DNA of 64,000 nt, taken from contig NZ_JBHLWM010000001.1 of NCBI RefSeq assembly GCF_042432815.1, positions 558,001-622,000 on the forward strand, written 5' to 3'. Positions 27,404 to 35,410 of the stretch are shown piece after piece. The stretch comes from Rhodopseudomonas telluris (GTDB lineage: Bacteria; Pseudomonadota; Alphaproteobacteria; Rhizobiales; Xanthobacteraceae). Under the pieces are notes generated by a model, which saw only the letters and a program-made list of their open reading frames with translations, made no database searches and was not told the DNA's origin. Each line of letters starts with the position of its first letter. Positions within the stretch are counted from its first letter, which is position 1. Made by a program: the position numbers and the translations under genes.

Positions 27404-28688
27404 CCTCACCCTCGCAATCGTCGCGTCGATCGCCGCGGCCGCGCTGCATGCGCTGGGCTATCCGATGTCGGCTTTCGGCGCGCAAGCCCTGGTGATCGTC
27501 GCGGTGCTGAGCGGCTTTCTCAGCGTCGGCAAGGCGGCGCGGCTGATCGATCAGGCCTGCGACGTCTGCAAGCGGATCGCCGCGGGCGATTTCGAAGCGC
27601 GCGTGCTGCATGTCGACGACGGCGGCCGCACCGGCGAGCTGGTGCTGACCGTCAACGACATGATCGACGGCTGCGACGCCTTCGTGCGTGAAGCCACTGC
27701 GGCGATGGAGGCGGTGCAGCAGCGCCGTTATTTCCGCCGCATCCTGCCGGGCGGTCTGCACGGCGCGCTGCTGCGCGGCGCCACCACCATCAACGCCGCG
27801 ACCGACAGTCTCGAAAGCCGGATCCTGAGCTTCGAACAGCAGGCCAGCAAACTCGAAGACGCGGTCAGCACCGTGGTCGGCTCGCTCGATGCCGACTCCA
27901 AGGATATGCGCGTCACCGCCGGTCATCTCACCAGCGGTGCGTCGACGACGCGCGAGCGACTGACCGCGGTCGCGGCGGCGTCCGAACAGGCCAGCGGCAA
28001 CATGCGGCACGTTGCGGACGCGACCGCGGGCTTGTCGGAGAGCGCGCGGCAGGTCGGTGCCGACGTCGCGCATTCGGCCGAAATCGTCGGCCGCGCGGTG
28101 GCGCGGGTGTCGGAAGCGACCAGCAACGTCGCGGCGCTGCGCAGCGTCGCCGAGCGAATCAGCGAGGTGGTGAAGTCGATCGAAGCGATCGCCAGCCAGA
28201 CGAATCTGCTCGCGCTGAACGCGACGATCGAAGCGGCGCGCGCCGGCGATGCGGGCCGCGGCTTCGCGGTCGTGGCCCAGGAGGTCAAGGCGCTGGCGGA
28301 GCAGACCGCGAAGTTCACCGGCGAGATCGAATCCCAGGTCGATCACGTCCACGGCGCCGCCGATGTGGTCAGCCAGTCGATCACCGAGATCGGCGCGGTG
28401 ATGACCGAGGTCGAGAGCATCACGACGAAGGTGGCCGGCGCAGCCGAAGCGCAATCGGATGCGACCGCCGATATCGCCCAGACCATCGAGCAGGCATTTT
28501 CGGTGGTGAGCGACATCGCCACCAGCATCCAGACCATCGCGGCGAATGCCCGCGACACCGAGCGCTACGCCGAATCGACCATGACGGCATCGAGCCATCT
28601 GTCGACGAATTCAGAAACCCTCGCGGACCAGATCCGCGGTTATCTCGGCCAGGTACGCAAGGATCTGATCCGGCAGAGTGCGGCGTGA
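27366..28688 (+). CDS. Methyl-accepting chemotaxis protein without sensor domain (CetA-like)
   Basis: 440 residues from ATG 27366 (AGAAGG seven bases upstream), overlapping the PAS gene by 38 bp. Two N-terminal hydrophobic helices (about 12-33 and 37-55) leave almost no periplasmic loop. A HAMP-like region (KAARLIDQACDVCKRIAAGDFEARV) follows, then the signalling hairpin tip IEAIASQTNLLALNATIEAARAGDAGRGFAVVAQEVKALAEQT. With no ligand domain it must take its input from another protein, most simply the PAS protein encoded upstream. No CheB/CheR-docking pentapeptide is seen at the C-terminus. Confidence 0.92.
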   Translation: MTNSCSLSRAQLSLTLAIVASIAAAALHALGYPMSAFGAQALVIVAVLSGFLSVGKAARLIDQACDVCKRIAAGDFEARVLHVDDGGRTGELVLTVNDMIDGCDAFVREATAAMEAVQQRRYFRRILPGGLHGALLRGATTINAATDSLESRILSFEQQASKLEDAVSTVVGSLDADSKDMRVTAGHLTSGASTTRERLTAVAAASEQASGNMRHVADATAGLSESARQVGADVAHSAEIVGRAVARVSEATSNVAALRSVAERISEVVKSIEAIASQTNLLALNATIEAARAGDAGRGFAVVAQEVKALAEQTAKFTGEIESQVDHVHGAADVVSQSITEIGAVMTEVESITTKVAGAAEAQSDATADIAQTIEQAFSVVSDIATSIQTIAANARDTERYAESTMTASSHLSTNSETLADQIRGYLGQVRKDLIRQSAA

Positions 28689-28764
28689 CGGCGTTCTAAT
28701 AGGCGCGCGCCGAAAGGGCGCGGTGATTGCGGCGTCGAAGCGGGGCGAGCGCGTGCCCGATCAG

Positions 28765-28958
28765 CTCATGGTTCGCGACGCGCGTTGCGCGCTCCTCACC
28801 CTGAGGACTGTGCTGGTGGGCTTATCGATAGCTTCGCGGCCCGGCCCGTCATCAAAACACGAGACCTCACCATAATCGTCATTGCGAGCGAAGCGAAGCA
28901 ATCCAGCCCAATGCACCCGGGCTGGATTGCTTCGTCGCTGCGCTCCTCGCAATGACGG
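28765..28958. repeat. Two intergenic repeat units between the MCP gene and ccrM
   Basis: A diverged CTCATGGTTCGCGACG to CCTCACCCTGAGG unit (28765-28807) is followed by a GTCATTGCGAGCGAAGCGAA to CGCTCCTCGCAATGACG unit (28878-28958). The 296-bp gap separates convergent genes. Apart from these repeats nothing is seen in it. Confidence 0.75.
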
Positions 28959-28984
28959 GGAGAGTTCGTTTATCGGGCTGAACT

Positions 28985-30118
28985 TCAGCCCGCCGCCATC
29001 GCGCTGCGGACTTCGGCGCGGAGTTCGTCGATCAGCTTGAGGCCCTGGCTGGTTTCGACATGCCAGAACGTCCAGCCGTTGCAGGCTTCGGAGCCTTGCG
29101 CGACCGCGCCGATGCGGTGGATCGAGCCGACCTTGTCGCCCAGCATGATGGCGCCGTCGGCACGCACCAGTGCACCGTGACGCTTCTTCGAATCGACCAG
29201 CTTGGCGCCTGGCGAAATCATGCCGCGTTCGATCAGTTCGGAGAACGCCACGCGTGGCGCCTCGCGCGCCGTGAGGAATGGCTTCAGCGTGTCTTCCGGC
29301 AGCGGCTCGACGGCGTCGATTCGCGCACGTGCCGCGTCGGCGTAAGTGCGGTCGCGTTCGAAGCCGATGTAGCTGCGGCGCAGGCGCTTCGCGACGGCGC
29401 CGGTCGTGCCGGTCCCGTTGAACGGATCGACCACGAGGTCTCCGGGCTTCGACGAACTCAGCAGCACGCGCGCCAGCAGGCCTTCGGGCTTCTGGGTCGG
29501 GTGCACTTTCTTGCCGTCCGCGCCCTTCAGACGCTCGTCGCCGGTGCACAGCGGAATCAGCCAGTCGGAGCGCGCCTGGACATCTTCGTTGGAGGCCTTC
29601 AGCGCCTCGTAGTTGAAGGTGTAGCCCTTGGCGTTCTCGTCGCGCGCCGCCCAGATCATCGTCTCGTGCGCATTGGTGAAGCGACGGCCGCGGAAATTCG
29701 GCATCGGATTGGTCTTGCGCCAGACGATGTCGTTGAGCAGCCAGAACCCGAGGTCCTGCATGATCGCGCCGACGCGGAAGATATTGTGGTACGAGCCGAT
29801 CACCCAGATCGTCGCCGACGGCTTCATGATCCGGCGCGCGGCGAGCAGCCAGGCGCGGGTGAAGTTGTCGTAGGCGGCGAAGGAGTCGAATTTGTCCCAA
29901 TCGTCGTCGACAGCGTCGACTTCCGATTCGTCGGGACGCTTCAACGCGCCTTTGAGCTGCAGATTGTACGGCGGATCGGCGAACACCAGATCCACCGACT
30001 TGGCCTGGAGCTTCTCCATCTCGGCGACGCAATCGCCGACGATGATTTCGCTCAGGGGCTCGACTTCAAATTGAGTGCGGGGCGCCTTTGCAGACGCCCC
30101 GCGACGCGACACAACCAT
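28985..30118 (-). CDS. ccrM: Cell-cycle-regulated DNA adenine methyltransferase (GANTC)
   Basis: 377 residues. A beta-class N6-adenine methyltransferase with catalytic DPPY (48-51, FADPPYNLQLKG), the S-adenosylmethionine loop VVDPFNGTGTTGAVAKR near 250, and a C-terminal RAMA-type domain (GAIMLGDKVGSIHRIGAVAQGSEACNGWTFWHVE) typical of CcrM. The family methylates GANTC at the end of chromosome replication and is normally essential in alphaproteobacteria. No restriction enzyme is nearby, as expected. Two GANTC sites lie immediately before the start codon, recalling the autoregulated Caulobacter promoter. Confidence 0.95.
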   Translation of the reverse strand: MVVSRRGASAKAPRTQFEVEPLSEIIVGDCVAEMEKLQAKSVDLVFADPPYNLQLKGALKRPDESEVDAVDDDWDKFDSFAAYDNFTRAWLLAARRIMKPSATIWVIGSYHNIFRVGAIMQDLGFWLLNDIVWRKTNPMPNFRGRRFTNAHETMIWAARDENAKGYTFNYEALKASNEDVQARSDWLIPLCTGDERLKGADGKKVHPTQKPEGLLARVLLSSSKPGDLVVDPFNGTGTTGAVAKRLRRSYIGFERDRTYADAARARIDAVEPLPEDTLKPFLTAREAPRVAFSELIERGMISPGAKLVDSKKRHGALVRADGAIMLGDKVGSIHRIGAVAQGSEACNGWTFWHVETSQGLKLIDELRAEVRSAMAAG

Positions 30119-30137
30119 GACTCAACTAACCTGACTC
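30119..30137. promoter_or_regulatory. Two GANTC sites abutting the ccrM start
   Basis: GACTC occurs at 30119-30123 and 30133-30137, directly upstream of the ccrM ATG (30118). In Caulobacter two GANTC sites in the ccrM leader let methylation state tune ccrM transcription. The remaining 376 bp up to the metallopeptidase gene contain AT-richer promoter-like DNA (about 30195-30235) but no other element I can name. Confidence 0.5.
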
Positions 30138-30513
30138 ATGTGACGCCGTCGGAGACGCGGGACTAAACAACCGACTGGCGACACATTGGCCCGGCAAAGT
30201 AAAAATCGACTTAATTGAAATCGAATTGTCGAACTGGAACCACTACGAGCCGCAGCGGTTCTTTCGACGGCTTGTTGTTCCTAATCCCGAGGGGCGAAGT
30301 TGCACATGATTCCGGTTGCTCGGTCGTCGCGTTCGTCGGCCGGCGTGTTTTCGCGTGTGCGTCGCCGGCTGCCGACGGCTGATCTGTGCACTAGGCAATA
30401 TTTGCCCGGCGGGTTAATTCTAATTGTCGGGATTTCGTGATGTCGGTTGCATGGCGAAGGCTCGACGTGAAGCCGTGAGACGGCCCCACTGATTTGGACC
30501 CGAGGACAAACCG

Positions 30514-31434
30514 ATGCGTGACGACGATTTCCGTCATAGCGACAATATCGACGACCGCCGTGAAGGTGGTGGCGGAGGCGGCGGCGGTGGCTTCGGCTTT
30601 CCGATGGGGGGCGGTGGTCTCGGTATCGGCACCATCGTAGTGCTCGGCCTGGTCGGCTGGGCCTTCGGCATCGATCCACGATTGCTGATCGGCGGCGCCG
30701 AAATCCTCACCGGCGGTGGCGGAAGCTATCAGACCGAGCATTCGTCGCCCGGCAAACAGGGCGCACCGACCGACGACATGGGCAAGATGATTTCCGGCGT
30801 GCTCGGCGAAATCGACGATCGCTGGACCGAGATCTTCAAGGCGAACGGCCAGACTTATGTGGGGCCGAAGATCGTGCTGTTCCGGAATTCGACGAATGGC
30901 GGCCGCTGCGGCATGGCGCAGTCCGCGATGGGACCGTTTTATTGTCCGCCGGACAAGCAGATCTTCATCGATACGAACTTCTTCAAGCAGGTCGAGACCC
31001 GCTTCAAGGGCTGCTCGGGCAGCGCCTGCCGTTTCACTGCAGCCTACATCATCGCGCACGAGGCGGGGCATCATGTGCAGAACCTGCTCGGCATCCTGCC
31101 GCGCGTGACGCGGCTGCAGGAGCAGGCCGGCTCGCGCGCAGAATCCAACGCGCTGCAGGTCCGCGTCGAATTGCAGGCTGACTGCCTGTCCGGCGTGTGG
31201 GTAAACCGCGAGGAGAAGAAGCGGCCGAACTTCCTCGAAGACGGCGACATCGACGCCGCGCTCACCACCGCGAGTGCGATCGGCGACGACACGCTGCAGC
31301 GCAAGGCCGGCCGCGACGTCGTGCCCGACTCCTTCACTCACGGCTCCGCCGAACAGCGCAAGCGCTGGTTCATGACCGGCTACAAGCAGGGCACCGTGCA
31401 AGCCTGCAACACCTTCGCGGCGGAGAAGCTTTAG
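30514..31434 (+). CDS. Neutral zinc metallopeptidase, YpfJ family
   Basis: 306 residues. After a Gly-rich N-terminus (about 17-38) comes one membrane helix (GIGTIVVLGLVGWAFGI), then the zincin domain with HEAGH (YIIAHEAGHHVQNLLG) and the conserved CGMAQSAMGPFYCPPDKQIFIDTNFF and RVELQADCLSGVWVN, all typical of the YpfJ/COG2321 family. The catalytic part probably faces the periplasm. The substrate is unknown. GAGGAC lies before the ATG. It stands alone, divergent from ccrM with a 395-bp gap. Confidence 0.9.
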   Translation: MRDDDFRHSDNIDDRREGGGGGGGGGFGFPMGGGGLGIGTIVVLGLVGWAFGIDPRLLIGGAEILTGGGGSYQTEHSSPGKQGAPTDDMGKMISGVLGEIDDRWTEIFKANGQTYVGPKIVLFRNSTNGGRCGMAQSAMGPFYCPPDKQIFIDTNFFKQVETRFKGCSGSACRFTAAYIIAHEAGHHVQNLLGILPRVTRLQEQAGSRAESNALQVRVELQADCLSGVWVNREEKKRPNFLEDGDIDAALTTASAIGDDTLQRKAGRDVVPDSFTHGSAEQRKRWFMTGYKQGTVQACNTFAAEKL

Positions 31435-31481
31435 GGCAAAGGGGCCGACGTCTTGAGTTTGCGCATGCGCCTGCTTTTTGC

Positions 31482-31563
31482 GTCATTGCGAGCGTAGCGA
31501 AGCAATCCAGCTCCCTGCACGGCGCTATGGATTGCTTCGTCGCTTCGCTCCTCGCAATGACGG
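31482..31563. repeat. GTCATTGCGAG-type intergenic repeat
   Basis: An 82-bp inverted repeat from GTCATTGCGAGCGTAGCGAA to CGCTCCTCGCAATGACGG, the same family as 11579-11660. It fills the gap before the GIY-YIG gene, ending 14 bp from its start codon. Confidence 0.85.
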
Positions 31564-31576
31564 CGGGGAGGGATAG

Positions 31577-31864
31577 ATGAGAAACCCTTGCGTCTACATC
31601 GTTGCCAATCGTCGAAATGGAACGCTGTATATTGGCGTGACCAGCGACCTGCCCAAACGAGCCTTCGAACATCGCGAAGGTCTGGTCGATGAGTTCTCGA
31701 AGAAATACGCTTGCCGATTGCTGGTCTGGTACGAAGCGCACGAGACGATGATTCAGGCGATCACCCGCGAAAAGCAGATCAAGGCTGGAAGTCGGGCCAG
31801 GAAGATTACCCTGATTGAACAGCTCAATCCGGAATGGACCGACCTCTACGATACGTTGATCTAA
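31577..31864 (+). CDS. GIY-YIG nuclease-superfamily protein (UPF0213/YhbQ-like)
   Basis: 95 residues, essentially one GIY-YIG domain: VYIVANRRNGTLYIGVTSDLPKRAFEHREG with the catalytic Arg, and the later KQIKAGSRARKITLIEQLNPEW. Such small stand-alone proteins are related to UvrC and homing endonucleases, but their cellular role is mostly unknown. GGAGGG precedes the ATG at a short spacing. The gene is flanked on both sides by copies of the same intergenic repeat (31482-31563 and 31903-31985), which makes it look like a self-contained cassette, as also seen for the DUF559 gene at 53725. Confidence 0.88.
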   Translation: MRNPCVYIVANRRNGTLYIGVTSDLPKRAFEHREGLVDEFSKKYACRLLVWYEAHETMIQAITREKQIKAGSRARKITLIEQLNPEWTDLYDTLI

Positions 31865-31902
31865 TGGAAGTCGCTCGCCGATTGACTGCAACCGACACAT
31901 CC

Positions 31903-31985
31903 GTCATTGCGAGCGAAGCGAAGCAATCCATATATGGTGCATTGCGTCTTTGGATTGCTTCGCCGCTTCGCTCCTCGCAATGACG
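31903..31985. repeat. GTCATTGCGAG-type intergenic repeat
   Basis: Second copy flanking the GIY-YIG gene: GTCATTGCGAGCGAAGCGAA to CGCTCCTCGCAATGACG. It ends 13 bp before the moaB start codon, so it forms part of the moaB leader. Confidence 0.85.
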
Positions 31986-31998
31986 CCGGAAACGGACA

Positions 31999-32547
31999 AT
32001 GGCATCCGTCACTCAAGCCAAGGCCTTCATCCCCCTCAACCTCGCGGTGCTCACCGTGTCGGATACGCGGTCGCTCGAGGACGACAAGTCGGGCGCCACG
32101 CTGGCTGAGCGACTGACGGCGGCGGGGCACAACCTCGCGGCGCGGGAGATCGTGACCGATGATGTCGAGGCGATCCGCGCCATCATCCGGCGCTGGATTG
32201 CAGACGACGGCGTCGACGCGATCATCACGACGGGCGGCACCGGCTTCACCGGTCGCGACGTCACGCCGGAAGCGATCGAGCCGCTGTTCGAGAAGCGAAT
32301 GGACGGGTTCTCGATCGCCTTCCACATGATGAGCTACGGCAAGATCGGTACCTCGACGATCCAGTCGCGCGCCACTGCCGGCGTCGCGGGCGCGACCTAC
32401 ATCTTCTGCCTGCCCGGTTCGCCCGGCGCGTGCCGCGACGGCTGGGACGGCATTCTGGCCGCGCAGCTCGATTATCGCACGCGTCCCTGCAACTTCGTCG
32501 AGATCATGCCGCGACTCGACGAGCACCTGCGCCGCAACAAGAGCTGA
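31999..32547 (+). CDS. moaB: Molybdenum cofactor biosynthesis protein MoaB/Mog family
   Basis: 182 residues of the MoaB/Mog fold. The hallmark segments LAVLTVSDTRSLEDDKSG, ITTGGTGFTGRDVTPEAI and IFCLPGSPGACRDGWDGIL, which form the molybdopterin/ATP binding site, are complete. It catalyses or assists adenylylation of molybdopterin before molybdate insertion. Some MoaB proteins of this group are inactive in E. coli, so Mog-like activity is inferred from motif integrity. A GGA-rich stretch lies before the ATG. It is one of several molybdenum-related genes in this window, though about 26 kb from the modD cluster. Confidence 0.9.
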   Translation: MASVTQAKAFIPLNLAVLTVSDTRSLEDDKSGATLAERLTAAGHNLAAREIVTDDVEAIRAIIRRWIADDGVDAIITTGGTGFTGRDVTPEAIEPLFEKRMDGFSIAFHMMSYGKIGTSTIQSRATAGVAGATYIFCLPGSPGACRDGWDGILAAQLDYRTRPCNFVEIMPRLDEHLRRNKS

Positions 32548-32656
32548 CGCATAGCTGCGCGCTGTGGCCCCGCCTTGACAGGGGCGCGGCGCCGCGAAAC
32601 CATTGCTCCTAACAATACGCGACGGAAAGATCCGTGCGCCGAAATTGGAGGATGCG

Positions 32657-33475
32657 GTGGGAGAGATCGTTTCGATCGAGGCGCTGGCGGCGCAGATCAA
32701 GGACGGCATGACGGTCGCGCTCGGCGCCGACAATGCGGGACCGGCGATGGCCGCGACTGCTGCGCTGATCGCCGCAGGCCCGAAGAACCTTCATCTCGTC
32801 TGCGTGCCGATCAGCGGCATTCAGGCCGACATGCTGATCGGCGCAGGCTGCGTCGGGACGCTCGAGACCAGCGCGGTGACGCTCGGCGAAGCCGGCGGCG
32901 CGCCGCGCTTTGCCGACGGCATTCGGACTGGCGCGTTCAAGATGATGGACGCGACCTGCCCGGCGATCCTTGCCGGCCTCGTCGCCGGGCAGAAGGGCGT
33001 GCCGTTCATGCCGATCCGCGGCATCATCGGCAGCGACGTGCTGAAGATGCGACCCGACTGGAAGGTGATCGACAACCCGTTCGCGGCGGATGATCCGATT
33101 GTCGTGGTGCCGGCGATCCGGCCGGACGTGGCGCTGTTTCACGCCCGCGAGGCCGATCGTTTCGGCAATGTGCGGATCGGCCGGCAGGCCGAGCTCGCGG
33201 CGATGGCCTATGCGGCGAAGACCACGCTGGTGACGGTCGAACGCATCGTCGAGACTTCGCTGCTGGCGGACGAGCGCTCCGCTGCGGGCGTGCTGCCGGC
33301 GCTGTATGTCGGCGCGATCGCCGAGGCCAAGGAGGGGGCCTGGCCGATCGGGCTCGCCGGCGAATACACCACCGATACGGCCGAAGTCGCCCGCTACGCC
33401 AGAATGGCGCGCTCGGCCGACGGCTTCGCCGCTTACATGAAGGGCTTCGCCCAGCGCTTCGAGGCCGTGGCATGA
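32657..33475 (+). CDS. CoA-transferase family I, alpha subunit
   Basis: 272 residues from GTG 32657, which has TTGGAGG five bases upstream; the frame opens earlier at a TTG (32603) without a ribosome site. Family I CoA-transferase features are the N-terminal ISIEALAAQIKDGMTVALG and the core VPAIRPDVALFHAREADRFGNVRIG. The alpha subunit carries the CoA-binding region. The beta subunit gene overlaps the stop by four bases (ATGA). Similarity is more to IpdA-like or uncharacterised pairs than to acetoacetate or 3-oxoadipate CoA-transferases. The substrate is unknown. Confidence 0.8.
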   Translation: MGEIVSIEALAAQIKDGMTVALGADNAGPAMAATAALIAAGPKNLHLVCVPISGIQADMLIGAGCVGTLETSAVTLGEAGGAPRFADGIRTGAFKMMDATCPAILAGLVAGQKGVPFMPIRGIIGSDVLKMRPDWKVIDNPFAADDPIVVVPAIRPDVALFHAREADRFGNVRIGRQAELAAMAYAAKTTLVTVERIVETSLLADERSAAGVLPALYVGAIAEAKEGAWPIGLAGEYTTDTAEVARYARMARSADGFAAYMKGFAQRFEAVA

Positions 33476-34224
33476 GCCCGGCACCGGCCACCACGCGCGA
33501 AATCCTGATCGCCACCATCGCCGATCTGCTCGACGGCGTTCGCACCGTCGCGGTCGGCGCGTCGTCGCCGATCCCGGCGGCCGGCGCCATGCTGCTGCGC
33601 GCGCGCAACGAACAGCGCGGTCGCGAGCGCGTGCGTGTCATCGTGCTCGGCTCGCGCGAGCACAATTTCTTCACCAACGGCTCGTTCGAGCTGTTCGACG
33701 CGACCGCGCAGGGCCGCGTCGATGCGTTCTTCCTCGGCGGCGGTCAGATCGACGGCCAGGCCAATATCAATCTGGTCGGCACCGGCGATTATCCGACCAG
33801 CACCGTGCGCTGGCCGGGCTCGTTCGGATCGGCCTACATGTATTATCTGATCCCGCGGGTGATCCTGTTCCGCGAGGAGCATTCGCCGCGCGTGCTGGTC
33901 GACAAGGTCGACTTCGTCAGCGCGCCGGGATCGAGCGAAGGCATTCATCGCACCGGCGGCCCACATGCGTTGCTGACCTCTCTGGCGCTGTTCGACTTCG
34001 ACAAGCACAAGAAGCGCTTCCGGCTGCGCAGCGTGCATCGCGGCCACACCGCCGACGATGTCCGCGCCGCGACCGGCTTCGATTACGATGTGCCGGATGT
34101 CGTGCCGTCGACGCCGGAGCCGGACGCCGAGACGCTGACGCTGCTGCGCGGGCGGGTCACGAACGAACTCGCCGAGTGCTACCCGCAGTTCGCCGAGACG
34201 CTGATCGCCGATCGCGCGGCCTGA
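33472..34224 (+). CDS. CoA-transferase family I, beta subunit (IpdB-like, catalytic Glu motif not seen)
   Basis: 250 residues, starting within the alpha-subunit stop codon. The family I fold is recognisable (VAVGASSPIPAAGAML, GQIDGQANINLVGTGDY, VDKVDFVSAPG). The usual active-site SENG segment, whose Glu forms the CoA thioester, is not present where expected. This recalls IpdB, where the alpha/beta pair acts as a CoA-thioester ring-opening hydrolase of steroid degradation rather than a transferase. An unusual hydrolase or transferase for a cyclic or aromatic intermediate is therefore possible; this is inference. Confidence 0.75.
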   Translation: MSPAPATTREILIATIADLLDGVRTVAVGASSPIPAAGAMLLRARNEQRGRERVRVIVLGSREHNFFTNGSFELFDATAQGRVDAFFLGGGQIDGQANINLVGTGDYPTSTVRWPGSFGSAYMYYLIPRVILFREEHSPRVLVDKVDFVSAPGSSEGIHRTGGPHALLTSLALFDFDKHKKRFRLRSVHRGHTADDVRAATGFDYDVPDVVPSTPEPDAETLTLLRGRVTNELAECYPQFAETLIADRAA

Positions 34225-34377
34225 GCGCGACTAACCATCGGGCCGCAGCAAGCAAGCTCCTCAGCAGGGCACGTACCGCGGCGTGAATTGCGGCGCGCTG
34301 CAGCGCCCGTCCACGCCGGGCGTGGAACGCGATCATCTCGGAGGTGACGCGCCGCGGTTCGTCGCGACGCGGCGACG

Positions 34378-35301
34378 TCACAGTCGCAACTCCCAGGTCT
34401 CACCGATCAAATTTTGGCCGAAGCTGCGATGCGGCTCGGAGCCGACCAGTTCGAAGCCGGCGTTCTGATAAAGGCGGCGCGCGGCGATCAGGATGCTCTG
34501 CGTCCATAGCGTGACCTTGCGATAGCCGCACTGCCGCGCGAAGCCGATCGCCTCGTTCAGCAGCTTGTCTCCGAGCCGGTGTCCGCGCGCCTGCGGCGTC
34601 ACCAGCAGCAGTCGCAGCTTGGCGACAGCGTCGCTGTCCCGCACCAGGAACAGCGAGCCGGCCTGCGCGCCGTCATATTCGGCGATCCAGCAGCGTTCGC
34701 GGCCGGGATCGTGCGCGGCGAGGAATTGCCCGGCGATCTCGGCCACCAGCGCTTCGAACGAGGCGTCGAAGCCGTATTCGGCGGCGTAGAACGCGCCATG
34801 GCTCTGCACCACCCAGCCGATGTCGCCCGGTCGCGGGCTGCGCAGAATCGGTGCCGCGGCAGGCCCGTTGCCGAGCAGATGTTGAATCGTCGCCATCGCT
34901 GCGGCGAGGCGCGGCCGCTCGGTCTCCGGCACACGTTCGAGCATGGCCCCCATATCGCGCACCGAGCGCCGTTCGAGATCCGCATAGGCGGCGCGGCCCT
35001 TGGCGGTCAGCGCCAGCAGATGCTGCCGCCGGTCGGCGGGGGAGGGGGTGCGCTTGACGAGGCCGCCATCCACGAAGGCCTGCACGATCCTGCTGAGATA
35101 GCCGGCGTCGAGCCCGAGCGAGGCGCCGATCTCCTTGGCGAGCGGCGCCTCGCGGTGTGCCAGCTCGTACAGCACCCGAGCCTCTGTCAGCGAGTAGGGA
35201 CTGTCCATCAGGTGCTGGCCAAGCACGCCGAGATGGCGGGTGTAGAACCGGTTGAAGTCCCGGACGGCGGCGATCTGGTCGGCGGCAACGGATTTCGACA
35301 T
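34378..35301 (-). CDS. MarR-family regulator fused to GNAT acetyltransferase
   Basis: 307 residues from ATG 35301. The N-terminal 145 residues are a MarR winged helix (SLTEARVLYELAHREAPLAKEIGASLGLDAGYLSRIV, wing PSPADRRQHLLALT). The C-terminal 150 residues are a GNAT fold with the acetyl-CoA loop VTPQARGHRLGDKLLNEAI and ending in RRLYQNAGFELVG. Such fusions are common and may couple ligand acetylation to repression. A perfect palindrome spanning the start codon and ribosome site (35300-35322) suggests autoregulation. Three earlier in-frame starts (35349, 35328 and 35322) have no ribosome site. Confidence 0.88.
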   Translation of the reverse strand: MSKSVAADQIAAVRDFNRFYTRHLGVLGQHLMDSPYSLTEARVLYELAHREAPLAKEIGASLGLDAGYLSRIVQAFVDGGLVKRTPSPADRRQHLLALTAKGRAAYADLERRSVRDMGAMLERVPETERPRLAAAMATIQHLLGNGPAAAPILRSPRPGDIGWVVQSHGAFYAAEYGFDASFEALVAEIAGQFLAAHDPGRERCWIAEYDGAQAGSLFLVRDSDAVAKLRLLLVTPQARGHRLGDKLLNEAIGFARQCGYRKVTLWTQSILIAARRLYQNAGFELVGSEPHRSFGQNLIGETWELRL

Positions 35302-35322
35302 GGCAACCTCTATGGTTGCCAT
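35300..35322. promoter_or_regulatory. Palindrome over the start of the MarR-GNAT gene
   Basis: ATGGCAACC, five bases, then GGTTGCCAT: perfect nine-base arms. In the leftward direction the loop contains the GAGG ribosome site, and one arm contains the ATG. A related half (AGTTGCC, then GCAA) follows at 35334-35349. It may be the MarR operator, an RNA hairpin masking the ribosome site, or both. Confidence 0.55.
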
Positions 35323-35410
35323 CGTCATATAAATAGTTGCCTTTAGCAAGTATATTTTGAGGCGGCTATTCGGCCGGCACCAGCGCGCTGCGACGGGGGT
35401 GGCCGCGTAG

